64,000 nucleotides of DNA, taken from positions 7,042,501 through 7,106,500 of the forward strand of contig NZ_JAUSZA010000001.1 of NCBI RefSeq assembly GCF_030817215.1, given 5' to 3'. Made by a program: the position numbers and the translations under genes. This DNA is from Paenibacillus sp. V4I3. GTDB taxonomy: Bacteria > Bacillota > Bacilli > Paenibacillales > NBRC-103111. Within the stretch, counting starts at the first letter, position 1. The number at the start of each line of letters is the position of its first letter. Positions 17,539 through 26,250 of this stretch are shown piece after piece. The notes beneath the pieces are model-generated. The model had not been told where the DNA came from. It did not search any database and was given only the letters and a program-made list of their open reading frames with translations.

Positions 17539-19311
17539 CTACACTGTAAATTTCTGCAAAGAAATTTGTAATTCCTCAGCCAGTCCGGCCAAGGACTTGG
17601 CCGAATTCTCAATTTCCTCGGTCGTCGACATTTGCTGTTGACTGGCCGCCGATGTCTCTTGACTGACGCAAATCCCTGTTTCCGAAACAGCACTCACGAT
17701 ACCCATCACTTGTTCTATGCGTAAATTAGCATCAACAAGTTGGTGAATATTCAGGTTCACACTTTCCACTTTCGCATTTACTTTTTCAACGGATGATTCA
17801 ATATGGACGAAGGATTCTTGCGCCTTCCCCGAAATCGATAATCCAACTTCCACTTTGCCTGCTCCCGCATGCATGGAGCTTACAGCGTGATTGATCTGTC
17901 TTTGAATCGTGGAAACAAGCTCCGTAATGTTGCGTGCCGACGAAGATGATTGCTCAGCAAGCTTACGCACTTCTCCTGCTACAACAGCAAATCCGCGACC
18001 CGCTTCTCCAGCACGAGCTGCTTCAATAGCAGCATTCAAAGAGAGAAGATTCGTTTGTGTGGAAATTTCATTGATGACATTGACAATCTCGCCAATTTTG
18101 TAAGCATTTTTACCTAATGCTTCAATCACATCGTTGACTTCACGAACAGCATCGGAGATTTCCGTCATTTGACCGGCAATCGACACCACGGATTGTTTGC
18201 CGTTTTGTGCTGCTTGGGTTGCTTGTTCTGCAAGTTCAGCAACCTCTTGGGCTGACACATCAATGAGCTTCGTACTTGTAAGCATTTGCTGAACAGCCTC
18301 GTTCGCTTGATTCACGCCAGCAAACTGCTTCTCGAAATCCTCGGATAGCTGCTGACTAGATGTCGCTACCTGTTTCGCAGCCATGGAACTTTGCTCCGAA
18401 CTCGCCAGAAGTTCTTCCGAGCTCGCCGAGAGTGTCAACGCATTGTCTGCAATCTGTTTGACTAAGCTGCGCAAGCTTTCGGTCATGACATTAAAGGAGC
18501 CTGTCAATTTACCGACCTCATCCTCATAAGGATAGTCCCCTTTAACTGAGAGATCACCGCTAGCCGCTTTCTCCATATGCTCCTGCAATCTGCGAATTGG
18601 CGTCGTAATAATCATATTTAATGCTAGTGCATTTGCCGTCATTACGATGATTGCGATAACAATGGTAAGGATAATAACCCAGTGTGACGTTTTAGAATCT
18701 GCGCTGCTCGAACGCTCAAATTGTTCAGCAGCAAACTCTTTGAGCAGTACCAATTTATCAAGTGCTTCAATCGTTTTATCACCTTGAGGTGAAACCTCAT
18801 TGTTATACACTTGGTAGGCTACTTGATTATTTTGGGTAGCATGGTCTATTGTTCTGACTATAACATCGCGGTACTTCAGATTCAGTTCCTCAAAGCTTTT
18901 AAAAGCGACAGTTTCCTCTTGATTTAAGGCAATTCCCTCTATTTTAGTAACCAGCTCTTTATTCTTGGCACTGTTTTCATCTAATTTAACTTTTAATTTG
19001 ACCTTGTATTTCACATCAGTCGAAAGCATCATCTCTAGCAGATTGGCTTCAGTTTCATTAAAATTTGATTTCAATTGATTAATCCATTTGACAGATAGCA
19101 GACTTTCCTCGTACATTCTAGTAGAATTACTAGACATCTTATCCATATAATAATAACCCGTAATACCTACAATTAGTAGGAACAAAATAGCGATAGCGTT
19201 CATAAGCAGCAGTTTAAAACGTAGTTTAAGGTTTCGAAGGATGGACAGGTTAGCTCTCATATTTCTTACGTTCTTCAAGTTACTCACATTCAATTTCGTT
19301 TTGAATTTCAA
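17539..19311 (-). CDS. Methyl-accepting chemotaxis protein with 4HB-type sensor
   Basis: 590 residues. After a basic N-terminus of about 30 residues, a membrane segment (LLLMNAIAILFLLIVGITGY) leads to an extracellular four-helix-bundle-like sensor of about 150 residues (MLSTDVKYKVKLKVKL), a second membrane helix (VIILTIVIAIIVMTANALAL), HAMP (LQEHMEKAASGDLSV) and a long coiled-coil signalling domain with the hairpin tip LNAAIEAARAGEAGRGFAVV. It would control CheA through CheW. The start is TTG at 19311 with GGGAGAC close upstream. Monocistronic, with its own terminator. Ligand unknown. Confidence 0.9.
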   Translation of the reverse strand: MKFKTKLNVSNLKNVRNMRANLSILRNLKLRFKLLLMNAIAILFLLIVGITGYYYMDKMSSNSTRMYEESLLSVKWINQLKSNFNETEANLLEMMLSTDVKYKVKLKVKLDENSAKNKELVTKIEGIALNQEETVAFKSFEELNLKYRDVIVRTIDHATQNNQVAYQVYNNEVSPQGDKTIEALDKLVLLKEFAAEQFERSSSADSKTSHWVIILTIVIAIIVMTANALALNMIITTPIRRLQEHMEKAASGDLSVKGDYPYEDEVGKLTGSFNVMTESLRSLVKQIADNALTLSASSEELLASSEQSSMAAKQVATSSQQLSEDFEKQFAGVNQANEAVQQMLTSTKLIDVSAQEVAELAEQATQAAQNGKQSVVSIAGQMTEISDAVREVNDVIEALGKNAYKIGEIVNVINEISTQTNLLSLNAAIEAARAGEAGRGFAVVAGEVRKLAEQSSSSARNITELVSTIQRQINHAVSSMHAGAGKVEVGLSISGKAQESFVHIESSVEKVNAKVESVNLNIHQLVDANLRIEQVMGIVSAVSETGICVSQETSAASQQQMSTTEEIENSAKSLAGLAEELQISLQKFTV

Positions 19312-19488
19312 AGTCTCCCGTTCTCCTCCCGAGTGATAGATCTTGTAGTCTTACTTTCTTGTCCAGTACACTACTAAAACCATTTCATTTGCTGATGTGA
19401 TAAAACCTTACATGAAAGATTACTAATTAACCTACGGTTTATTCTACAAAACAGCGTTCACGATGTAAAGACAAAATTAGGTAAAAAG

Positions 19489-19517
19489 TAGACATAAATC
19501 AAGAAATTTTGTATACA
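19489..19517 (+). promoter_or_regulatory. Sigma-A promoter of the lipid kinase gene
   Basis: TAGACA (19489-19494) and TATACA (19512-19517) are 17 bp apart. The start codon is 38 bp further on, preceded by TTAGGAGGT. Confidence 0.6.
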
Positions 19518-19555
19518 ATTTATTCCATTTTCATGATAGTTAGGAGGTAATAGAA

Positions 19556-20491
19556 ATGAAGTTGATTGGAATTATCGTGAATCCTCTTTCGGGGGATGGT
19601 AGAGGAGCTAGCATTTGGAAAGAAATAGAGACTTATCTACAGTTAAACCATATCTCTTATATGGCAAAAATAACGACAAAGGCAGGAGAAGCCACTAAGT
19701 ACGCCATCAGACTTGTTCAAGAGCACCGTATCGATAAGCTGATCGTGATCGGTGGGGATGGAACGATTCATGAGACTGCCGGAGGGTTATGGCAATTACA
19801 AAATACCGGATTAAACTGTCCACTTGCGGTCATTCCTGCAGGAACAGGTAACGATTTTGCCAAGGCCTATGGCATTCCAACCCATTCTATACAAGCCCTA
19901 GAAGCCGCGATATCGGAGACTAAGAAAGTCCAAATTGATCTTCTGTGTACAAGGAACGGAATTATTGCGGTGAATAGCATTGGGGCAGGTTTCGATGGTA
20001 TGGTGGCCAAATTGACAAATGAGGCTAGTTACAAAAAATTACTCAATCGCATTGGACTCGGTAAGCTGTCCTACTTTATCTCGATCCTAAGAGTGTTCGC
20101 CACTTACCAACCGTGTACAGCATGGTTAGAAGTTGACGGCACGGTTCATGAATTGCCTAACATGTGGCTTACAGCTGTTGCCAATATCCCCTTTTACGGT
20201 GGCTCCATACAAATATGCCCTGCTGCCTCTCCTCACGACGGCGCAGCCGATGTTATCGTGATTCAAAGCAGAGGGCGATACCGATTGCTGCCCATTCTTT
20301 TCACCGTTTATCAAGGCAAGCATATTCATCATCCCGCTGTTTCTTTCTATAAAGGGACGTCGATTTCACTTCGTACACAAATTCCTTTACTCATCCAAGC
20401 GGACGGAGAATTTGCCGGATCAACACCGCTCCAAATCGAGATTGTACCTTCTGCGTTAACCGTTATCGGGTCATCTCTGAATGAAGGTTAA
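19556..20491 (+). CDS. Diacylglycerol kinase family lipid kinase (YegS/DgkB-like)
   Basis: 311 residues. GIIVNPLSGDGRG at the N-terminus, the nucleotide-binding VIGGDGTIHE (about 60-70) and IPAGTGNDFAKAYG are the DAGK catalytic-domain signature; QADGEFAGSTPLQIEIVP closes the C-terminal domain. The family phosphorylates diacylglycerol or related lipids with ATP at the inner membrane face. Strong AGGAGGT at 8 nt. It converges on the lplT-like gene with one base between the two stop codons. Its neighbours lplT and aas also act on phospholipid turnover, so a role in recycling lipid is plausible. The exact lipid is not clear from the sequence. Confidence 0.88.
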   Translation: MKLIGIIVNPLSGDGRGASIWKEIETYLQLNHISYMAKITTKAGEATKYAIRLVQEHRIDKLIVIGGDGTIHETAGGLWQLQNTGLNCPLAVIPAGTGNDFAKAYGIPTHSIQALEAAISETKKVQIDLLCTRNGIIAVNSIGAGFDGMVAKLTNEASYKKLLNRIGLGKLSYFISILRVFATYQPCTAWLEVDGTVHELPNMWLTAVANIPFYGGSIQICPAASPHDGAADVIVIQSRGRYRLLPILFTVYQGKHIHHPAVSFYKGTSISLRTQIPLLIQADGEFAGSTPLQIEIVPSALTVIGSSLNEG

Positions 20492-20492
20492 C

Positions 20493-21662
20493 TTATACGA
20501 CGATTTTCAAGCGTTGACGCTGTATAATCAGATATCCTACGAAGCCAGCGAGTATAACAGCAATTCCCGTGATCGAGATATCAGGTGATAATCCATCCTT
20601 GGATATTTGTGTATATATGCCTACACCTGCGAGCATCATTGAATTTTCAAGGAAATTTTGTACAGCAATTGTTTTGCCAGCCCCCACCATTCCCTGGCCT
20701 TTATCTTGAAGCACGGTATTCATCGGTACGATAAATACGCCGCCGCTGAAGCCAACTAGAAGCAGAAGACCTATGGTGACATATAAGTTAGTAATAAGAG
20801 GGAACAGTAATATACTGATAATCATTACAATCCCAAATACATAGGAATTATAATATTTGCGTGCCGGAACCAATTTGGGCGTCATGAGCGCTCCGACCAT
20901 AATACCTATGCCCGTGACGGCAACAAGCATCGAAATCTGATCGACAGACTGTATGCCTAGATGCGCCGGCACCCATGCAATAATCGCAAGACGGACGACG
21001 GAGGAAGTCATCCAGAATGAGCCCGTACCTACTAGAGAAAAGCGAGTCGTACGATCTTTTAACAAGAGCTTCATATCCGTTAGGAATGCCTTGGCCTCTT
21101 TGACGTAGCGTATGCTCGAATTGCCTGAAATTCTAGGAATTTGCAGCGTTAAAAGTAATGAAATCAAGTATAGCGCGAAGCAAGCAACAATAGACCCGGT
21201 AAGCGAGATTTTCGCCAAAACACCGCCACACACAGAGCCAATGAGAATAGCCATAATCGTGTAGCCCTCAATACGTGCATTAGCTCTCAGCAGCTCGCTT
21301 TCCGAATGCGTAAGCGAAGGCAGGATGCCATATTTGGCCGGTGAATATACCGCGGCTCCTATCCCGACAATTCCGTAGCTGACAGCAGGATCAAGATGCA
21401 GGAACAGAGCTATAATACCAAAGGCTTTGATGGCGTTTCCGACGAGAAGGACCTGGGATTTCGCATTTTTATCTGCAAAGGCCCCAACGAATGGTGCGAA
21501 AATGACGAAGGCAATAAGAAAGCAGGCTTGCACAACGCCAATATAATAATCAGGGAATGCATTTTGTTTAATGATCGCCAAGGTAATGAAGAGAATCATA
21601 TTATCGGCAAAAGCGGAAAGAAATTGCGTCACATACAGCGTCTGAAGTGGATTCATTTTCAT
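20493..21662 (-). CDS. lplT: LplT-like lysophospholipid flippase (MFS)
   Basis: 389 residues, about eleven hydrophobic segments. QTLYVTQFLSAFADNMILF and GIGAAVYSPAKYGILPSLTH are the LplT signature, distinct from drug MFS carriers. In E. coli LplT moves lyso-phosphatidylethanolamine and lysocardiolipin inward for reacylation by Aas, and the aas-lplT pair is adjacent here too. ATG at 21662 is favoured by AAGGAG at 9 nt; ATG at 21692 would overlap aas and has no good RBS. It lies 13 bp after aas, same strand, so they form one operon. Confidence 0.82.
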   Translation of the reverse strand: MKMNPLQTLYVTQFLSAFADNMILFITLAIIKQNAFPDYYIGVVQACFLIAFVIFAPFVGAFADKNAKSQVLLVGNAIKAFGIIALFLHLDPAVSYGIVGIGAAVYSPAKYGILPSLTHSESELLRANARIEGYTIMAILIGSVCGGVLAKISLTGSIVACFALYLISLLLTLQIPRISGNSSIRYVKEAKAFLTDMKLLLKDRTTRFSLVGTGSFWMTSSVVRLAIIAWVPAHLGIQSVDQISMLVAVTGIGIMVGALMTPKLVPARKYYNSYVFGIVMIISILLFPLITNLYVTIGLLLLVGFSGGVFIVPMNTVLQDKGQGMVGAGKTIAVQNFLENSMMLAGVGIYTQISKDGLSPDISITGIAVILAGFVGYLIIQRQRLKIVV

Positions 21663-21675
21663 AACATTTCGCTCC

Positions 21676-23835
21676 TTAGGTTTCATGATCATCCTTTAGC
21701 GCCGATCGTTTGAGCGTCACATAGTCTACTTTCCCGCTTCCTAGAAGCGGCAATTTTTCGGCATAACGAAGCTCCGAAGGCATATAGAAGGAGGGATGAC
21801 CCTGCTGTTTCATCGACTCCCTGATTTGCTGAAGCTGGACACCGGGGATATTATGATAGACAACAATCCGCTCCCCTTTACGCATATCCGGCGCACTAAC
21901 CGCTGCGCATATCGCCTGAGGCGGCAAGCTTGCAGTTACAAGCTCCTCCACCATCGGCAGTGACACTTTCTCCCCACCAATTTTGGCAAAAGACTGCAAC
22001 CTTGCTTGAATCGAGATATACCCTTGATCATCCATCAGAACAACATCTCCGCAGCTATACCACTCCGGGCAAGGGACGAAGCCTTGACCATGAATGAGAT
22101 AACCTTTCATCACATTCGGCCCCTTCACCAACAAGTTACCGCCAAGCTCAATTCCTTCCACCTTTTCCAAACGGTAATCCATACCTGGCAGCAATCGCCC
22201 CACAGTACCCTTCTTTGCATACATCGGTGTGTTAAGCGAAATGACGGGCGCTGTCTCCGTTGTGCCATACCCCTCCAGAATACGAATCCCGAATTTATCG
22301 GACCAGGTTTGCCGGACTTCCTCCTTCAACTTCTCAGCACCAGCCACGACATATTTGAGGGAGTGGGCAAAATCATACGGATGCGCTGTTCTCGCATAGG
22401 CCGAAAGAAAAGTTGAAGTCCCAAACAGAATCGTAATATTTCGATCGTAGACTAGCTCCGGAATGACTTTATAATGTAAGGGATTAGGGTAGAGCACCAG
22501 TTTCATACCGGAAAGTATGGGCAGCATCGTTCCCGCGGTCAATCCAAAGGAATGAAACATCGGCATCGTGCCCAGCACAATGTCCGATCCGTTAAAGGCA
22601 ATTACAGCCTTTGCCTGCTGTATATTAGCAAATATATTACGGTGTGTAAGGACGACACCCTTCGGTTTACTCTCACTGCCTGATGTAAAAAGAACAACCT
22701 CGTTCTTTCCTGAGCCAACCGGTCCGTGAACTTTCCGTATATAGTGATAAATACCGGCACATTTATGTTTAAAAGTGATACTTTGTTTAACATCTTCTAG
22801 ATAAACAATCTTGAAAGCGCCGCTAGCGGTATCGATAAAATCGGCAAGTCCTGCTTTATCGATGAACGCTTTGGACGTAATTACCGTCTTTACAGCGGCT
22901 GTTTCGCAAGCATCCAACATCGTCTGCTTTCCAGCAGAATAATTCAATACCGCCGGTGTTACTCCTAATCGGAATAATGAAAACAAGGTAACTACATGTG
23001 CCGCAGCATTAGGCAATAACACTGCAGTACGGTTCTGTTCCTTAAGAAGCTGCTTTAGAAGCCCCGCCATCGTATACGTTGTGAGCAGTAATTTGCGGTA
23101 TGTTAATGCGGAATCACTTATGATATCTTCACAAATTAACGTAGATTTGCCATGAAGTTTGGCAGCTATTAGCAACTCGTTGAATAAATTAAACTCAGGC
23201 TTCATTCGGCTTTCCAGCAAATGATTCTGCATGCGGCTGCGAATGATATCCGTTGCCCGCTCCTTCTGAATTCGCCTCGAGATATGTTCACTCATGGGTA
23301 CTTGAAAAGCTTCGCCAAACGTAATGCTTACTGCCGGAAACCAGATCTGCTTCAATTTGCCGCGAAGATATGATAATTTCGAATGCTCAAGTCCATTTAT
23401 CGCAATTGGCAGCATGCGTGCCTGTGATCTCAGAGCAATGTAACCAATCCCGCCATACACCTTCATCATGCCCCCAGTTGTTGTGATTCGTCCTTCTGGA
23501 AAAACAACAAGCGGTGTTCCATTTTGCACGGTTTTCAGCATCTTTCGTACGGAGTAGGGGTTCAACGGATCTACCGAGATATGCGTCCGAAAAAGGAGCA
23601 GCCAAGCAAAACGCTTTGCAATCCTTGTGTTTACAACAAATGCTACTTCCTTCGGCAGTATCAGAGCTAAAAGCACTGCATCCAGCAAAGATACGTGATT
23701 AGGAATAAGCACCGTTTTCTCCGTCAAATCGAGCCGCTCCATCCCCCTGACTTTAACCTTAAAGCTTATCATCAAAACTGGACGCAATAGGGGAAGCAAC
23801 AGCTTTAACAGAGCAACAAACAACCATTTGAACAT
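21676..23835 (-). CDS. aas: Aas-like acyltransferase/acyl-ACP synthetase fusion
   Basis: 719 residues, two domains. The N-terminal 200 residues are a PlsC/LPLAT acyltransferase: NHVSLLDAVLL gives the HX4D-like motif I (here NHVSLLD) and FPEGRITTTGG motif III. The rest is an AMP-forming synthetase: VLFTSGSESKPKGVVLTHRN (P-loop), GYGTTETAPVI, and YSCGDVVLMDDQGYISIQAR. Aas joins a free fatty acid to ACP and uses it to reacylate 2-lyso-phospholipid at the membrane. Its partner flippase gene follows at once. AGGAGG at 7 nt precedes ATG 23835 and is part of a repeated hairpin module. The length matches E. coli Aas. Confidence 0.87.
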   Translation of the reverse strand: MFKWLFVALLKLLLPLLRPVLMISFKVKVRGMERLDLTEKTVLIPNHVSLLDAVLLALILPKEVAFVVNTRIAKRFAWLLLFRTHISVDPLNPYSVRKMLKTVQNGTPLVVFPEGRITTTGGMMKVYGGIGYIALRSQARMLPIAINGLEHSKLSYLRGKLKQIWFPAVSITFGEAFQVPMSEHISRRIQKERATDIIRSRMQNHLLESRMKPEFNLFNELLIAAKLHGKSTLICEDIISDSALTYRKLLLTTYTMAGLLKQLLKEQNRTAVLLPNAAAHVVTLFSLFRLGVTPAVLNYSAGKQTMLDACETAAVKTVITSKAFIDKAGLADFIDTASGAFKIVYLEDVKQSITFKHKCAGIYHYIRKVHGPVGSGKNEVVLFTSGSESKPKGVVLTHRNIFANIQQAKAVIAFNGSDIVLGTMPMFHSFGLTAGTMLPILSGMKLVLYPNPLHYKVIPELVYDRNITILFGTSTFLSAYARTAHPYDFAHSLKYVVAGAEKLKEEVRQTWSDKFGIRILEGYGTTETAPVISLNTPMYAKKGTVGRLLPGMDYRLEKVEGIELGGNLLVKGPNVMKGYLIHGQGFVPCPEWYSCGDVVLMDDQGYISIQARLQSFAKIGGEKVSLPMVEELVTASLPPQAICAAVSAPDMRKGERIVVYHNIPGVQLQQIRESMKQQGHPSFYMPSELRYAEKLPLLGSGKVDYVTLKRSALKDDHET

Positions 23836-23841
23836 TGGGAC

Positions 23842-23939
23842 TCCTCCTAAGAGCTTTGCTTTAGCAAAGCTATCTTCGTAAGCAACGGCTGAGCTGAGCT
23901 TTGGCTAAACTGGATTCGTACACATAAGCTTTTGGGCTT
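23842..23939 (-). repeat. Hairpin-SD module before aas, one good and one degenerate copy
   Basis: Read on the minus strand: GCTTACGAAG, two bases, AGCTTTGCTAAAGCAAAGCT (a perfect stem with a small loop), then CTTAGGAGG, which is the aas Shine-Dalgarno. A second, worn copy lies just upstream (TACGAATCCAG, TTTAGCCAAAGCTC). The same order is found before pdhB and mltG. Confidence 0.75.
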
Positions 23940-24126
23940 CTCTTAATACCTGATCATAATTCCATTGTATGCATTTGCCTGGAATCTGATAGTACTAACT
24001 TTGCGTAGTACCCGCTCTTGGAGGAATTTTTTCTTTGACGCTAACGCCTTGAAAATAAGACGTTATTTGCTTATTTCCATGCAAACTTCTCTCTTGGAAG
24101 GAACGAAGGTTTTTCGTCCTTCATTC

Positions 24127-24785
24127 ACCGCCGCTCCCGCATACTTTAAGCGCGGATTCCGCGCTTATCTTTACCACCTCAAGCCGAAAGCGCGAAATCC
24201 GAGCCTATTCGCCCACTCAGCTTCTCCCTCTTCAGCTGAGACCTCACAAATCGACCTCTCAGCTCACTTTCTCCAACTTCACCGCCGCTCCCGCATACTT
24301 TAAGCGCGGATTCCGCGCTTATCTTTACCACCTCTAGCCGAAAGCGCGAAATCTGAGCCTATTCGCCCACTCAGCTTCTCCCTCTTCAGCTGAGACCTCG
24401 AAAATCGGCTTCTCAGCTCACTTCCTCCAACCTCACCGCCGTTCCCGCATACTTTAAGCGCGGATTCCGCGCTTATCTTTATCACCTCTAGCCGAAAGCG
24501 CGAAATCTGAGCCTATTCGCCCACTCAGCTTCTCCTTCTTCAGCTGAGACCTCGAAAATCGACTTCTCAGCTCACTTTCTCCAACTTTACCGCCGCTCCC
24601 GCATACTTTAAGCGCGGATTCCGCCCTTATCTTTACCACCTCAAGCCGAAAGCGCGAAACCCGAGCCTATTCGCCCACTCAGCTTCTCCCTCTTCAGCTG
24701 AGACCTCGAAAATCGACCTCACAGCTCACTTTCTCCAACCTCACCGCCGCTCCCGCATACTTTAAGCGCGGATTCCGCCCTCATC
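24127..24785. repeat. Tandem array of a 154-bp palindrome-rich unit, four full copies plus part
   Basis: The landmark ACCGCCGCTCCCGCAT (ACCGCCGTTCCCGCAT in copy three) starts at 24127, 24281, 24435, 24589 and 24743, always exactly 154 bp apart. Each unit includes the dyad GCGCGGATTCCGCGC, the motif AAGCCGAAAGCGCGAAA or close variants, and two CAGCTGAG-type half palindromes. Copies are over 95 percent alike by eye, with a few point changes. Since 154 is not a multiple of three, no single protein frame runs through the units. The array lies in the gap between the VOC gene end and the aas leader. Confidence 0.85.
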
Positions 24786-24837
24786 GTCAAAAGGCATCGA
24801 AATAGCGAACACCAGTTCACTGACGGACGATCTTTAT

Positions 24838-24871
24838 AAAAAAAGACCCATGCATCCAACTGCAAAGGTCT
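24838..24871 (-). terminator. Terminator of VOC-protein gene
   Basis: AGACC...GCA and TGC...GGTCT form a stem on the minus strand followed by TTTTTTT, 15 bp downstream of the stop codon. Confidence 0.75.
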
Positions 24872-24886
24872 CTCTCTATTAACATT

Positions 24887-25270
24887 TTAATTTCCATTAG
24901 GGACTTCACTGGTAATCGCCAAGGTATTTCCCTCTGTATCCTGAAAGAAAGCCATCCAAATATCGAAGCTGCCCATATTGGCTACCACATGCGGCTCACT
25001 AATAAAAGACACTCCTCGTTCTAGAAAAGCCTCATAGACCTGCCTAATGTCCCCAACCTTATAATAAATGACAGAGCCAGGATGATTAAATTCAGGTTTT
25101 TCAGGAAGGCTTAGCATCAATCGAATGCCATTGCAATCAAAAAAAGCCATTTGAGGAGCTTGAAACAAAAACTTCATGCCTAATGTGTCGCGGTAAAAAG
25201 CAACGGCTCTAGGAATGTCAGCTGCATTTACTGAGATTTGCCCAATTTGAGTTAAACTGTTTTCGCTCAT
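24887..25270 (-). CDS. VOC-family (glyoxalase/dioxygenase-like) protein
   Basis: 127 residues with two beta-alpha-beta-beta-beta units: IGQISVNAADIPRAVAFYRD and later FQDTEGNTLAITSEV. This is the vicinal oxygen chelate fold. Metal ligands are not certain: there is no His in the first strand where glyoxalase I has one, but a Glu is present in the last. ATG at 25270 follows AAGGGGAG; the longer frame to 25300 lacks an RBS. It follows the phosphodiesterase gene by 41 bp and may share its transcript. Substrate unknown. Confidence 0.75.
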   Translation of the reverse strand: MSENSLTQIGQISVNAADIPRAVAFYRDTLGMKFLFQAPQMAFFDCNGIRLMLSLPEKPEFNHPGSVIYYKVGDIRQVYEAFLERGVSFISEPHVVANMGSFDIWMAFFQDTEGNTLAITSEVPNGN

Positions 25271-25311
25271 ACGTCTCCCCTTCCAAACTGTGATACCCAT
25301 ATTCTACCATA

Positions 25312-26043
25312 CTATAGGTTTATTAGCTCCCTTAGCCTAGCTGGGTAATCAGTAATTATTCCTGAAACACCGGAAGCAATCATCCTATGATAATCGGCCA
25401 AGTCATTTACCGTATAAGGATAAACAGCAAGCCCAGAGGATACTGCCGCTGCAACATCTCCTTGTTCAATGCATTGGTGATGAGGATGCAACGAAAACAC
25501 ATCTACACCCATTTGGCCTGTATAAGCAGTATGATCAATAAGGTTTGCAGCGTATAACAACCCTACCTTCGCCCCAGGCTCAGCCTGCTTAATTCGGCGA
25601 ATCACCTTGTGATCGAAAGAAGAAATGACCACATCCTCCATTCGGCTGCTTTCACGTAAAAATGCTAGAAGCGCCTTCTCCATTCGTCCTTCATAAGCAT
25701 GCTTCACTTCCACATTGATGAAGAACCCTCGCGGCAATAAATCGAATACTTCACGCAAAAGTGGTAACCGTTCCCCAGTGAACGCCTCTGAGAACCAAGA
25801 CCCAGCATCCAACGACTTCAACTCACTCCATTTGTGTTCGCAAATAAATCCGGAACCATTCGTCGTTCGATCGAGCGTAGCATCATGACAGACGACAATC
25901 TCTCCGTCCTTCGTTATATGTACATCTAGTTCGATACCTTCTGCCCCTTGCTCCATAGCTAATGAAAAAGAAGCCAGCGTATTTTCCGGCGCTTCCCCAG
26001 CCGCTCCGCGATGTCCAATTACAATCGGTTGATGTTTGTTCAT
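25312..26043 (-). CDS. ugpQ: Glycerophosphodiester phosphodiesterase (GDPD)
   Basis: 243 residues, no signal peptide, hence cytoplasmic like UgpQ. The GDPD signature is complete: VIGHRGAAGEAPENTLASF with the catalytic His and Glu, GIELDVHITKDGEIVVCHD with the metal-binding Glu/Asp and second His, FFINVEVK, and VYPYTVNDLADY near the end. The enzyme cleaves glycerophosphodiesters into glycerol-3-phosphate and an alcohol. It diverges from ugpAEB, which would import the diesters or glycerol-3-phosphate, a strong functional link. The promoter region between them carries a possible Pho box. Confidence 0.9.
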   Translation of the reverse strand: MNKHQPIVIGHRGAAGEAPENTLASFSLAMEQGAEGIELDVHITKDGEIVVCHDATLDRTTNGSGFICEHKWSELKSLDAGSWFSEAFTGERLPLLREVFDLLPRGFFINVEVKHAYEGRMEKALLAFLRESSRMEDVVISSFDHKVIRRIKQAEPGAKVGLLYAANLIDHTAYTGQMGVDVFSLHPHHQCIEQGDVAAAVSSGLAVYPYTVNDLADYHRMIASGVSGIITDYPARLRELINL

Positions 26044-26122
26044 TGTTTGTCACTCCCAACTTGTAAGCTTCTACTATGCTCAAATTATAGATGAAACGGC
26101 TCGCTCTTGCCCAGTATTTATT

Positions 26123-26139
26123 CGTAAAGGTTACGTAAA
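26123..26139 (-). promoter_or_regulatory. Possible PhoP box between ugpQ and ugpA
   Basis: On the minus strand TTTACG occurs twice, 11 bp apart (6 bp plus a 5-bp spacer), the spacing of the Bacillus Pho box whose unit is TT(A/T/C)ACA. Flanking units at the same spacing are weak (TATCCA, ATACTG), so this is tentative. Pho control would make sense for a phosphodiester uptake locus. Confidence 0.35.
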
Positions 26140-26250
26140 TAAGTTGGATAAATACACAATAAATTAATCTGTATTTAACATGGGTCAAATAAAGCATCGT
26201 TAAGCTAATAGCATAGTACTAGTCTAATAACGTTCGTGAAGGAGCAACGC

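Noticed and set aside
24300..24639. Two near-identical 61-residue minus-strand reading frames
   Set aside because: They are by-products of the 154-bp repeat. No RBS, and the period is not a multiple of three, so copies shift frame.
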